Assembly: GCA_019057385.1 (NCBI GenBank)
Contig: JAHQJS010000006.1
Coordinates: 765,038-829,037, forward strand
DNA length: 64,000 nt
Reading direction: 5' to 3'
Source: Candidatus Borrarchaeum weybense
GTDB lineage: Archaea; Asgardarchaeota; Sifarchaeia; Borrarchaeales; Borrarchaeaceae
Shown piece after piece: positions 35,262 to 44,072 of this stretch. The position numbers and the translations under genes are program-made. Every line of letters begins with the position of its first letter. The first letter of the stretch is position 1. The notes beneath the pieces are model-generated. The model was not told where the DNA came from and made no database searches. It was given only the letters and a program-made list of their open reading frames with translations.

Positions 35262-36608
35262 TTAATTTGCACCGGCTATTCTTGCGTTGTTAATCTTAAT
35301 AGAAGGTATTAATACACCTGCTTCTTCTCTATAGTCCTGCGATATATCAGAAATACCATTTAATAAATCAAAAACATGAATTCCAATCATTGCATTTTTA
35401 ATAGGATGTTTTATTTCACCGTTTTCAATAAGGAACGCCTCTGATAAGAGTCCTGAGAGTCTTCCACTTACAGGGTCTGGTGAATCATGTAAAGCCAAAA
35501 TAAAAACTCCTTTCTTTGTTTCACTTATTAGTGTGTCAAGGCTATGCTTACCAGGTGTTATTCTTAGATTATTACATGAAATTTGTGGCAATGTGTTATA
35601 TCCAAGTCGCATAGAGTTTCCAGTACTTGTTATAGAATCTTTTTTAGCAGTATATGTGTCATAGAGATAGGTACGTAATACCCCCTTTTCTATGATTTTT
35701 TGACGAGTTTTTGGATTTCCTTCTCCATCAAATGGCAAACTCCTAAACCCTGCTGCAACAAGTCCATCATCAATAACTGTGAGCTGTTCCGAAGCAATAG
35801 TTTTTCCTTTCTTATCTACTAAATATGTCCGCTTTTGTTGGACTGCATCTGCGTTCGCAGCAACTCCAACAATGCTGAAAAACAGCGGATAGATCGCATT
35901 TTGGAATAAGATAACCGGAACACTCATCGTCTCTATTTTTTTACCCCCAAGCATATCACAGGCTCGTTTAGCAACGGTTTCCCCTAACCATTGTGGTCTT
36001 AGATTTTTAAGTTGTCGACTACTTGATAAATCAGAATTGGTAGCCACTTCACCTTCGGTGTTTTTTGCAACTGCTGAAGCTGAAAGCATTCCAATCGTGC
36101 TATCTGAACTGCATTCACTACCAAGCGAATTCATTAGTACACGTTGTTCCCGTGTCATACTAACAGTCCCATCAAGTACAACAGAACTAGCATTACAAAG
36201 CCCAGCATCTATAATCTGCTGCCCTAAATCTATTACTTCTTCAGCTGAACTATTCGCAATGTGATCATCATATAGTTCTTGTACATTTGGGAGCGGTTTC
36301 GGATCAGGTAATGACTCAAAATCAGGATCTGGGCTACCTAATCTCATTGATGATACGGCTGCATTAACTATCCTTTCAATTTCATCCATCTCATTAAGTG
36401 AGGCCGCATATGAGAAACCATATCGACCTGCATTATCGTAAACTCGCACAGCTATACCACTGTCTTCAATATTACTTACAGTTTTTATTGCATTTTTAGC
36501 GAATAATAATCTTTGACTAATTACCTTTTGTGCAAAAATCTCTGTTTGGTATACTTTACTTGTTGCAAATTTAAGAGCCCTTTCTGCACTCGCGAATAAA
36601 TTGTCCAC
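35262..36608 (-). CDS. TldE/PmbA-family protein
   Basis: This 448-residue member of the TldD/PmbA family has the typical N-terminal alpha/beta domain (AKNAIKTVSNIEDSGIAVRV, beginning there) and a C-terminal barrel (FRSLPFDGEGNPKTRQ, YDTYTAKKDSITSTGNSMR, IENGEIKHPIKNAM). The HExxxH zinc motif of TldD is absent, which assigns it to the non-catalytic TldE/PmbA side. TldD-TldE complexes degrade or mature unstructured peptides. A TldD partner is not in the window. The start ATG 36608 is plausible. Confidence 0.88.
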   Translation of the reverse strand: MDNLFASAERALKFATSKVYQTEIFAQKVISQRLLFAKNAIKTVSNIEDSGIAVRVYDNAGRYGFSYAASLNEMDEIERIVNAAVSSMRLGSPDPDFESLPDPKPLPNVQELYDDHIANSSAEEVIDLGQQIIDAGLCNASSVVLDGTVSMTREQRVLMNSLGSECSSDSTIGMLSASAVAKNTEGEVATNSDLSSSRQLKNLRPQWLGETVAKRACDMLGGKKIETMSVPVILFQNAIYPLFFSIVGVAANADAVQQKRTYLVDKKGKTIASEQLTVIDDGLVAAGFRSLPFDGEGNPKTRQKIIEKGVLRTYLYDTYTAKKDSITSTGNSMRLGYNTLPQISCNNLRITPGKHSLDTLISETKKGVFILALHDSPDPVSGRLSGLLSEAFLIENGEIKHPIKNAMIGIHVFDLLNGISDISQDYREEAGVLIPSIKINNARIAGAN

Positions 36609-36686
36609 AGTATCACCAGCCAGCCAATGTGCAATAAAACCAGAGTTTTTAAATATTTATTTACTTTATGACACAATCATACAACG

Positions 36687-37397
36687 TTGTATGTGAGGCA
36701 TATGTGCTTTGAGTGTTATTTATTAGCCGTTGTCCCCCCACAAGCAGGGCCTATTAGCGATTTTCTTAATTTCATCTATTGGGTCGGCTCCCTTGTATGC
36801 TTCCAATGGGAAGTTGCAACTTTTAGAGTTGGAGCATATTATTTACCTGTATGCTCTGGATGTTTAGGAATTTATGCTGGCGCGTTGATTGGTTTTGCAA
36901 GCCTTCCAAGATTGTCTAATCTGTCAAAACAATTATTTCAACTTAGATTTGCAATCCCTCTAATGTTACCTCAATCAGTCTATTTCTTTATCTTGAATTT
37001 TGAGCGGTTCTTCCTTCATTCCTATCCGATTCCAGGAATAAAGGAAATCTATTTTGTAATGGGATTGCTTTTCGGTTTTGTTTTATGCAATATTGCTTTT
37101 AGACTCGCCCTAATAGAAGATGAGTTTCACCCCGCCGTTGATCAACATCTTACCAGATTTGTAACATATTTAGGCTGGTTATTTCTTCCTGGCGTTTTAA
37201 TAGGCATTGTCAGCATAATGCTTGGACTTGTTTTACTTGGATATGCAGTTGATATGCTTCTTCTGGTTCTAGGAAGTCTTTCTTTTCTTTTAGGATTAGG
37301 AATTCTTCTAGTTTTAATAGTAGGCTTCTCTCTTCGATTTGCAGTGGGTTTATTCAAGACTTCTTATGATTATTTTACGCAAGATCGCTCTAATTGA
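36687..37397 (+). CDS. DUF2085-like membrane protein
   Basis: The 236-residue protein has five to six hydrophobic segments and the DUF2085-type signature LPVCSGCLGIYAGALIG (paired Cys, C-x2-C). Cys residues also occur at the N-terminus (MCFECYL). TTG 36687, GTG 36693 and ATG 36702 are all in frame; a TTTAAATATTTA promoter element at ~36648-36659 places transcription start near 36682, so the mRNA would be almost leaderless. The function of this family is unknown; the Cys pair might bind metal or form a redox site at the membrane. Confidence 0.72.
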   Translation: MYVRHMCFECYLLAVVPPQAGPISDFLNFIYWVGSLVCFQWEVATFRVGAYYLPVCSGCLGIYAGALIGFASLPRLSNLSKQLFQLRFAIPLMLPQSVYFFILNFERFFLHSYPIPGIKEIYFVMGLLFGFVLCNIAFRLALIEDEFHPAVDQHLTRFVTYLGWLFLPGVLIGIVSIMLGLVLLGYAVDMLLLVLGSLSFLLGLGILLVLIVGFSLRFAVGLFKTSYDYFTQDRSN

Positions 37398-37704
37398 TCT
37401 ATATGCAAATACCCGTGTTTCTTTTTATCTAAAAAAACTCTGGACAATCATATACACGTTCAAGTTTTTTAGAAGCTAATGCTTTGCAGTTTTATAAAAA
37501 AAGATTTCACAAACCTTATTCAGCGTAGCAATCCTGCTCGCTAGATAACGTCGTTTTCGACAAAAAGGTATTACTCTGTTATAGCTTTTTGTATCACGCA
37601 TCGGTGTTTAAATCAGCGCGCGCGATTGTATTGACATAATGCTGTCTATAGCTCTATAGAGTAATCAAGAGCTATATAATAAAGTGGACATTTTTCTTGC
37701 AAAA
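37398..37704. other. intergenic region without a visible gene
   Basis: No coding frame of convincing composition was found here. The stretch has short self-complementary pieces (CTCTATAGAG near 37651-37660, and GCGCGCGCG near 37617-37626) but no clear terminator. It ends at the strong promoter of the structured RNA. Confidence 0.6.
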
Positions 37705-37718
37705 AAAGGCTTAAATAG
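37705..37718 (+). promoter_or_regulatory. BRE/TATA promoter of structured RNA
   Basis: AAAGGCTTAAATAG forms an archaeal promoter core: purine-rich BRE then TATA-like CTTAAATAG (37710-37718). The predicted initiation, ~25 bp downstream at about 37735, coincides with the 5' strand of the terminal helix of the RNA. Such consensus promoters usually drive stable RNAs. Confidence 0.65.
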
Positions 37719-37732
37719 TTTTAACTATAAGG

Positions 37733-38030
37733 TATGGATGGCAACTTGTGATCGGTAAAGAACCTTAGACGGAAAGAAAAACTGACACAAAGAAACATGG
37801 TGAAGAATCGGCCCTGAACTATGAAGTAAGTGTGTACGGCCGGACAGGATTCTGGAAAGATAAGGGGAAGATCGAGAATGAGCCTTAGAGGAAAAATCAA
37901 ACTAAGGTGAAGTGTAAGCCGTAGCACGAAAGTGAAACGGTTGTCGACTGAGAGGTCGAAAGCACGCGCGACGTAAAAATCGCGTAACCTGGAGCGAGGA
38001 AACCAAAAAGGCACAGCGGGTTGCCACTTT
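37733..38030 (+). ncRNA. unidentified structured RNA, ~300 nt
   Basis: No convincing protein frame exists, but many local helices do. The ends pair: TGGCAAC (37739-37745) with GTTGCCA (38020-38026), extended by TGTG/CACA. Internal stems: GAATCGGCC (37805-37813) with GGCCG (37838) and GATTC (37848); CCTTAG (37883) with CTAAGG (37902); CCGT...ACGG (37919-37940) enclosing CACGAAAGTG with a GNRA-type GAAA loop; CGAC/GTCG (37945/37955); CGCGA/TCGCG (37967/37980). It has its own promoter and is followed by a hairpin-T9 terminator. The terminal helix recalls RNase P RNA or SRP RNA, but I cannot find the conserved GAGGAAAGTCC of the former in the right place, nor the GGAAG...AGCA core of the latter. 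Confidence 0.72.
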
Positions 38031-38037
38031 TCTTTTG

Positions 38038-38065
38038 GGATGTTTTTTTAACATCCTTTTTTTTT
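38038..38065 (+). terminator. hairpin-plus-T terminator
   Basis: A perfect 7-bp stem GGATGTT/AACATCC (38038-38044 and 38050-38056) with a five-T loop is followed by nine T (38057-38065). It follows the structured RNA and ends 17 bp before the stop of the convergent radical SAM gene, so it may insulate both. Confidence 0.75.
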
Positions 38066-38081
38066 GAAAACAGCTAAATAG

Positions 38082-39077
38082 TCAAGTTAAGATGTCGCTG
38101 ATGATAAGCGAGCAGCAGAGTTCTTTATGAATTATTTTAAGGTCAAGTGACTGTGCTTCTTCTACACCCGCATCGGTGATATAAGCAATTCCGTTTATTC
38201 CAGCTCGAATTGCGAGAATGTCAGTTTCTTCCTTGTGATATCCCTTTGGTCTGGCACAGCCTAACATAACTGGCTTATCCTGAAAAGTCAAACGTGCTAT
38301 AGTGATAATTTTGGCAATGGTTTCAGGTGATGGTGGCGTGACATTCTCCATTGGTGTTCCTTCTAGGGGCATTAATGCAACTATCACAATGGCATCAGGG
38401 TCATATTTAGACAGCATTTCTAATGCATTGATTTCTCCGTCTAGAGTGCCGTAATTGAGACCAACGACGACATGTGGTACAATTGGAATGTTAAATTCCT
38501 TAAGAAGTCTAATAGATTCTTCATATTTCTCGGGTGTTGCGTTTATATGGTAAACTGTTTCAATTGTGTCTTGACTGGCGATCACATCAAGCATAGCGGC
38601 ATCAATATGTGAATCTGCAAGAATTTTCGCGGTTTCCTTGTCGATAAGTCCTGTATGAACAACGACTTTTAATCCAAAACGTTCTTTTATAACTTTTAGA
38701 GCATTTGTATACTTTAAAAGAGGGACAAATCCGTGTTTATTTGCGCCTCCACTAATTAAAACACCCTTAGAACCCTTTTTGCTAAGTTCTTCACATAATT
38801 GAACTAATTCATCAGGAGAGCGTGCGGGTTTCATTGATTCTAGAATTTTAGACTGACAGTGATCGCAATTAAGAGCACATGCAGTTCCTGTAATACTTAT
38901 AGGCACAAAGGCGTTCGGAGATTCCTGCTTAAAACTTTCAATCTCATAATGAACTATGTTGGGAGCATAATTCCATAACAGGTTTCCAAAGTTTTTTCTA
39001 CGAAGATTAAAAGCATTTTCCATGTATTTTTTAAGTTCTGAGGAACTAGAGTTCAGAATCATCTTTGCTTGCGACAT
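38082..39077 (-). CDS. radical SAM protein, LipS-like (putative lipoyl synthase component)
   Basis: The canonical radical SAM Cys triad is CALNCDHC (C-x3-C-x2-C) within ITGTACALNCDHCQSK, followed by GVLISGGANKHG and a TIM-barrel layout. The two-component archaeal lipoyl synthase LipS1/LipS2 is the best fit from its general look and from the lipoate ligase and a second radical SAM gene nearby. ATG 39077 is the first usual start, but the frame is open for 35 codons upstream to TGA 39185-39183 and reads protein-like (IVLFDPDIIIPELIQFF at its head). A TnpB-type end remnant begins at 39192. The original N-terminus may therefore have been damaged, or initiation occurs at ATA 39173. Confidence 0.75.
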   Translation of the reverse strand: MSQAKMILNSSSSELKKYMENAFNLRRKNFGNLLWNYAPNIVHYEIESFKQESPNAFVPISITGTACALNCDHCQSKILESMKPARSPDELVQLCEELSKKGSKGVLISGGANKHGFVPLLKYTNALKVIKERFGLKVVVHTGLIDKETAKILADSHIDAAMLDVIASQDTIETVYHINATPEKYEESIRLLKEFNIPIVPHVVVGLNYGTLDGEINALEMLSKYDPDAIVIVALMPLEGTPMENVTPPSPETIAKIITIARLTFQDKPVMLGCARPKGYHKEETDILAIRAGINGIAYITDAGVEEAQSLDLKIIHKELCCSLIISDILT

Positions 39078-39191
39078 TGAAAACAGTGATTTAGAAGTGA
39101 TAGGCGCACATCCTCTTGTTTTAAAAAACTGAATGAGTTCGGGAATTATGATATCGGGATCGAATAAAACTATTTCCTTATATCAAATGAA

Positions 39192-39235
39192 GTGAACTAC
39201 CTCACGCTGAAGCTGTGGTGCTTTCTTGCTTAGTT
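39192..39235 (-). mobile_element. solo right end of a TnpB-type transposon
   Basis: GTGAACTACCTCACGCTGAA at 39192-39211 equals the TnpB right end at 29322 (GTGAACTACCTCACGCTAAA) but for one base. It continues with a related hairpin arm (GCTGTGGTGCTTTCTTGC). No tnpB frame follows. It is a scar or decayed copy in the 5' region of the radical SAM gene and within the 370-bp spacer before trpB2. The rest of that spacer shows no gene. Confidence 0.75.
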
Positions 39236-39447
39236 ATCGTAAGTGGGTTATAAGAGAATCAAAGTATATTTCTCCTTAAATCGGCTATAGACTAATTATT
39301 GCTCTTTATTCAGTTTCAACAATCATTTTATTAGAAGAGAATAACTTTAGTGTCAAGGCTGATGATTGTCTTTTTACCGATATACATTCTATTTTTTGTA
39401 TTAAAAGAAGCAAAGTATCTAGTTAGAACTAAATGGAGGTAAAATCC

Positions 39448-40743
39448 ATGAAAGAAGTAAAGATTCAGTTACCGGTTAAAGATCTTCCAAAAAGCTGGTA
39501 TAATATTATACCTGATCTTCCACAACCGCTTCCACCACCTAAAGAACCTGAAACAGGACCTTCTCGACTTGAATTTCTCTCTAAAGTCATTGTTAAAGAA
39601 TGTTTAAAACAAGAGTTTTCAGATCAAAGCTGGGTACCAATACCTGAGGAATTAAGAGAGTTATATATACAGGCAGGTAGACCAAGACCACTACGTCGAG
39701 CTAAAAGACTTGAAAAATTACTGAAAACTCCAGCACATCTTTATTGGAAGAGGGAAGATTTATCACCAACAGGAAGTCACAAAGTCAACACTGCACTAGC
39801 CCAGTTATATTATGCAGTACAAGAAGGTGTAGAAGGAGTAGTTACTGAAACTGGTGCTGGGCAATGGGGTACTGCATTGTCCTATGGTGCAAGTTTGATG
39901 GAATTACCATGTGTAGTTTTTTGGGTACGTAACGTGCATGATTGGAAGGTCGATCGAAGAACTCTAATGAAAATGTATGGCGGTGAGGTTCATCCTTCGC
40001 CAAATCAGTTAACTGAAGTCGGCAGAACTATTCTCAAAGAAAATCCAGATCATCCAGGGTCGTTGGGTATCGCAATTTCCGAGGGGTTAGAATATGCTGA
40101 AAAACATGATGGATATGCGTATTCTCTGGGAAGCGTGCTAAATCACGTACTGATGCATCAAACAATAATCGGTCTCGAAACAATCGAACAATTCAACATA
40201 GTAGATGAACAACCAGATCTGCTAATAGGCTGCTTCGGAGGTGGATCGAATTTCGGTGGTTTCACATTACCTTTCATTGGGGAAGTATTAAACGGTAAAC
40301 GAGAATGTGAATTTCTTGCATCTCAGTCTTTGGCAGCACCAAACATAAGTCAGGGTGAATACCGCTATGATTTTGCAGATCACGCAGGAAAAACACCTTT
40401 GTTGAAAATGTACACCTTAGGTCACGATTCAAATATGCCACCAATATTCGGAGACGGTCTCCGATACTCTGGAGCATCACCAATTCTAAGCCTATTGAGA
40501 AATCTAGGACATATTAAAACAAGAACCTACCCTGTAGACGAGAAAGACGTATTCGAGGCTACACGGACATTCCTTCAAACAGAAGGATTTTTACCTGCAC
40601 CAGAATCCTCTTATGCTATCAGAGCCATGATTGATGAAGCGATAGAGTGTAAGAAAACCGGCGAGGAAAAAACCATCGCCTGTAATGTCTCAGGGCATGG
40701 ATTTCTTGACATCTTTGGCTATAAAAGTGTGTTAAACCTGTAA
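39448..40743 (+). CDS. trpB2: tryptophan synthase beta-like protein, TrpB2 type
   Basis: This PLP enzyme condenses indole (or phosphoserine-linked substrates in some TrpB2) with serine. The PLP lysine is Lys112 in PTGSHKVNTAL; the phosphate-binding loop GCFGGGSNFGG and NVSGHGFLD are present. The long N-terminal extension (ILPVKDLPKSWYN-like) and RPRPLRRAKRLEKLL are TrpB2 traits. Length is 431 residues from ATG 39448, which has GGAGGT 8 nt upstream; ATG 39433 overlaps that SD. No other trp gene is adjacent, common for TrpB2. Confidence 0.93.
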   Translation: MKEVKIQLPVKDLPKSWYNIIPDLPQPLPPPKEPETGPSRLEFLSKVIVKECLKQEFSDQSWVPIPEELRELYIQAGRPRPLRRAKRLEKLLKTPAHLYWKREDLSPTGSHKVNTALAQLYYAVQEGVEGVVTETGAGQWGTALSYGASLMELPCVVFWVRNVHDWKVDRRTLMKMYGGEVHPSPNQLTEVGRTILKENPDHPGSLGIAISEGLEYAEKHDGYAYSLGSVLNHVLMHQTIIGLETIEQFNIVDEQPDLLIGCFGGGSNFGGFTLPFIGEVLNGKRECEFLASQSLAAPNISQGEYRYDFADHAGKTPLLKMYTLGHDSNMPPIFGDGLRYSGASPILSLLRNLGHIKTRTYPVDEKDVFEATRTFLQTEGFLPAPESSYAIRAMIDEAIECKKTGEEKTIACNVSGHGFLDIFGYKSVLNL

Positions 40744-40989
40744 ATAAGTAGAACGGTTTTAATTACAAAACACTTTTTCTTTTTCTATAGAATTCGCAAT
40801 TCAAGACTTGCAAATCAATTCTGTTTTTCTTCAGTTTTTTCATATTCTGATTTGATTCAAATTAATACAACGTATTCTAAGTTGCGAATTTTACCGACAT
40901 AAATTTTTCTGTCTTGAGAAGTTTTCTAGCCTGATAAAGTTTAAGAATACACAGCACATATATGTTACGCAACGTGGGAGAACTCGAAA

Positions 40990-41151
40990 ATGAGTCAAAC
41001 GGACAATAAGATCCGATTATCTACTAAATATAAGCAAGCGATCGAAGAACCAACAAAAGTAAAAAGAGCAAAAGAAATTATTGGATATTTAAATTTATTA
41101 GTAGATGAAGCAAGAAAGATGAGAAAGGACAAAGATCTCGCTTATAAATAA
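40990..41151 (+). CDS. small charged protein, 53 residues
   Basis: ATG 40990 follows GGGAG, and the frame ends at TAA 41149-41151. The peptide (MSQTDNKIRLSTKYKQAIEE at the start, then a Lys/Glu helix ending DKDLAYK) is polar and helical. An AT-rich promoter-like TTTAAGAATAC lies ~50 bp upstream. No homology is recognised. It lies between trpB2 and the convergent second radical SAM gene. Confidence 0.55.
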   Translation: MSQTDNKIRLSTKYKQAIEEPTKVKRAKEIIGYLNLLVDEARKMRKDKDLAYK

Positions 41152-41183
41152 TAGAAATTAGTTTTGAAAAGTATTACAGTGAG

Positions 41184-42332
41184 CTAGTTATCATCAGATA
41201 CAAGTTCTGCATCTGATGAATGCAATGAAACACGATCTGAAAAATCACTCAGTTGATGTTGTATACGTTCTAGTTCTTTTTCATTTGGTGAATAGGGGAA
41301 ATTTCTACATTCGCCAATATATGCTTGATAAGGTGTAGAATTCGCATAAGGTCTAGTACATGCAACGCGTAGAGTAGAACCTGGGCAACCGCTTGTCATA
41401 AATGGTATGCCTGTTTTGACTATTTCTTTTAGAAATTGTTCTGGGATTCCAAAATCGATAAGTCCTCCCTCATTATCAAATTTCATGTTTTCGACACGTG
41501 CTTTCTTCTCTTCAATAAGAAATCTTGCTAATTGCATTCTTCGATACTGTCCGATTGGGGGTTGCTCTCTATTTTCTAAAGGAGAACCAGGTTCTGGGAA
41601 AAATGAGAAAAGATGTATGAGAACTTCACGATCCGCGGCTTGTTGAAATATTTTTGCCATTTCTTCTTCTGTTTCCCCGAGTCCTACGATTAAGTGTATC
41701 CCAACATTTTTACTTTCAAAAACCTGGAGTCCCTCTTGAATAATCTTCCAATATGTTTCCCAACGATGTGGTCCTCGTATATCTTTCCCTCTAAATTTAT
41801 CAAATAATTCGGGAGTGGCGGCGTCGATAGCGATACCTAACTTATCAACGCCCGCATTTTTCAAGGCTATAAGCCAGTCCTTATTAACGATAGTAGGCGT
41901 GATTAATCCAGAAACTAATAACCCTGTTTCATTTTTGATTCTTTTTGCGATGATGATAGTATCTTGGAGGGCTCTTTTATTTGTGAGCATTGAAATACAA
42001 ACGCGTTCTACGTGAGAGTATTTCTCTTTCGAATTTAATTTCTGTATTATTGTATTAAGGTCGTGGGTTGGCCATTCAACTCTGATAAAAGATTTATCTT
42101 TATGAAGTTCGCTTTCACATTCTCTTACGAAACTTAAACCACAGTAAGCACATCGCGCAAAGCAGCCTTCTTCGTAGGTCAATAAAAGGTTCACACACGG
42201 TAATGTAGCGTCTTTATAAAATGATCCTGATTTTAGACCAAGTGTCATCGCTGCGGCAAGGCTCATTTGAAGATATTCAGGTGATTCTTTTGATACTGTG
42301 TCTTCAATCTCTTGAGATGCTGCTTTGTCCAT
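41184..42332 (-). CDS. radical SAM protein, LipS-like (second component)
   Basis: The 382-residue protein has the Cys triad in EEGCFARCAYCGLSF (C-x3-C-x2-C), a TIM-barrel core (LLVSGLITPTIV, LGIAIDAATPELFDKFRG, IHLIVGLGETEEEM) and a biotin-synthase/elp3-like arrangement. A C-terminal Cys-containing region (TSGCPGSTLRVACTRP, GECRNFPYSP) could bind an auxiliary cluster, needed to supply sulphur. With the radical SAM gene at 38082 and the adjacent lipoate ligase it makes a credible LipS1/LipS2-like lipoyl synthase pair. ATG 42332. It diverges from lplA across ~170 bp, so a shared promoter region is likely. Confidence 0.78.
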   Translation of the reverse strand: MDKAASQEIEDTVSKESPEYLQMSLAAAMTLGLKSGSFYKDATLPCVNLLLTYEEGCFARCAYCGLSFVRECESELHKDKSFIRVEWPTHDLNTIIQKLNSKEKYSHVERVCISMLTNKRALQDTIIIAKRIKNETGLLVSGLITPTIVNKDWLIALKNAGVDKLGIAIDAATPELFDKFRGKDIRGPHRWETYWKIIQEGLQVFESKNVGIHLIVGLGETEEEMAKIFQQAADREVLIHLFSFFPEPGSPLENREQPPIGQYRRMQLARFLIEEKKARVENMKFDNEGGLIDFGIPEQFLKEIVKTGIPFMTSGCPGSTLRVACTRPYANSTPYQAYIGECRNFPYSPNEKELERIQHQLSDFSDRVSLHSSDAELVSDDN

Positions 42333-42500
42333 AATAAAGCCCTCTTTGAAAGTACTTCACTAGATATTTCAGTTTCATTAAGAATATATGCAGACATAAA
42401 AAAGTTTATCATAACTACATATCAGACAAATCCTTAAGAGGCTATGCGCTAAGACATACAAAATTTCACACATTTCATAGCAGAACAGCGAGGTAAGAAC

Positions 42501-44072
42501 ATGGATACAGGTGAAAACAGCAGATTTTGGCGTCTATTGGATACAGGTGTACTTACTGGTGCTGAAAACATGGCTCTAGACGCAATATTACTTCAAGAGC
42601 GAAATGGAGTTAATAGCTCCAATATCTTCAGATTTTTACAGTTTTCACCTCCCGTAGTTTTGATTGGATATCACCAAACCGTGGCTCACGAGGTCAGAGT
42701 AAATTACTGTAACTCAAAGGGCATTGATATTAATCGTCGAATTACAGGTGGTGGCGCTATTTTTTTTGATGAATCTCAAGTAGGTTGGGAATTAGTTTTC
42801 AATAGCGAGGATTTAGACGTAGGAAGAAATCTTGAGGATATAACAAAAAAAGTCTGTGAAGGGGCAGTCAGAGGTCTTCAAAAATTAGGTCTAAAGGCGG
42901 AATTTAGACCTAGGAATGATATTGAGGTTAACGGCAAGAAGATATCTGGAACAGGGGGAGTTTTTGAGGATAATGCTTGTCTTTACCAAGGAACTTTGTT
43001 AGTTGACACTGATATGGAAATGATGCTTAAAGCATTGAGGATCCCTATAGAAAAACTAACTAAACGAGGAATTGAATCTGCTAGAGATCGTGTAACCTGT
43101 CTTAAGGAAGAGTTAGGAACTATCCCACCTCTTGAAAAAATTAAAACGGCTTTGCTACAAGGTTTTTCTGAAGAACTTGGTATACAATTCAGACCTGACT
43201 CGCTTACTTCTCATGAACGATCTTTGCTTCAAAGTGAACTTGTTGAAAAAAGATCTGATGACTGGAAAAACCTGATAGTTGAACCTAAAAACTACAGTCA
43301 AATGTTACGATCAATATACAAAGTAGACGGAGGTCTATTAAGGCTAAATCTTCATGTTGATGCAAAAATGCGTTATATTAAGCAAGTTTTAATAACAGGA
43401 GACTTCTTCGTTGATCCAGCGAGGACGGTTTATGACTTAGAAGCTTGTCTTAAAAACACACCAATTGCAGATCTAAAGGAGAATCTCCACGAATTTTTTG
43501 TAGAAAAAAAGCCGAGATTTTTAGGTTTATCTGAAGATGACATCTATCAAGCAATCAACGAGGCACTTGAGAAACTAGAATATGTTGGTCTTAGCATAGA
43601 TGAGGCCAATTCAATATTTGTCGTTAATGATTCATTTAGAAATCTATTGAAAAATAATACGGTTTTACTTCTGCCGTATTGTGCTAAGCTTCCAGATTGC
43701 GAGTTTAGAAACGAAGACTATTGTGCAAGATGTGGAGGCTGCAGCATAGGTGAAGCTTACGATATTGGTCAAGAAAAGAATCTGCGAGTTATAAGTATCT
43801 GCAGTTTTGAGCATCTTGTTGAGACCTTTAAACAGCTCCAAAGTGAAGGTATTCAGTCATATATAGGTTGTTGTTGCGAAGCGTTTTTCGAAAAACGGCA
43901 GAAAGCATTTCGAGAATCTGGGCTCGGCGGTTTACTAATTGATATCGATTCATCCACGTGCTATGAACTCGGTAAAGAGAAAGAAGCGTATGAGGGCGTA
44001 TTTGGTCATCAAACAGACCTAAAACTTGATCTATTAAAAAAAATCATTGAAAACGTTAGAGTTCGCTCATAA
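42501..44072 (+). CDS. lipoate-protein ligase fused to DUF116-like Cys-rich domain
   Basis: Residues ~1-250 form a BPL/LplA-type ligase (GAENMALDAILL, VVLIGYHQ, RRITGGGAIFFDE, and the catalytic-Lys motif NGKKISGTGG). Residues ~260-365 resemble the LplA C-terminal domain (YKVDGGLLRLNLHVDAK). Residues ~390-520 are a DUF116-like domain with many Cys: LLPYCAKLPDCEF, CARCGGCSIGEA, GCCCEAFF and STCYELG. DUF116 has no firm function; the Cys pattern suggests Fe-S or metal binding. Lipoate or octanoate is attached to E2/GcvH. GAGGT precedes ATG 42501. Its stop overlaps the next start by one base. Confidence 0.85.
   Translation: MDTGENSRFWRLLDTGVLTGAENMALDAILLQERNGVNSSNIFRFLQFSPPVVLIGYHQTVAHEVRVNYCNSKGIDINRRITGGGAIFFDESQVGWELVFNSEDLDVGRNLEDITKKVCEGAVRGLQKLGLKAEFRPRNDIEVNGKKISGTGGVFEDNACLYQGTLLVDTDMEMMLKALRIPIEKLTKRGIESARDRVTCLKEELGTIPPLEKIKTALLQGFSEELGIQFRPDSLTSHERSLLQSELVEKRSDDWKNLIVEPKNYSQMLRSIYKVDGGLLRLNLHVDAKMRYIKQVLITGDFFVDPARTVYDLEACLKNTPIADLKENLHEFFVEKKPRFLGLSEDDIYQAINEALEKLEYVGLSIDEANSIFVVNDSFRNLLKNNTVLLLPYCAKLPDCEFRNEDYCARCGGCSIGEAYDIGQEKNLRVISICSFEHLVETFKQLQSEGIQSYIGCCCEAFFEKRQKAFRESGLGGLLIDIDSSTCYELGKEKEAYEGVFGHQTDLKLDLLKKIIENVRVRS

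Noticed and set aside
37721..38014. 97-codon minus-strand frame opposite the structured RNA
   Set aside because: No ribosome site, odd composition, and it lies wholly antisense to a region with strong RNA structure and its own promoter.
37733..38030. Assignment of the structured RNA as SRP RNA or standard RNase P RNA
   Set aside because: The conserved SRP helix 8 loop and the RNase P CR-I block near the 5' side could not be found, so no name was given.
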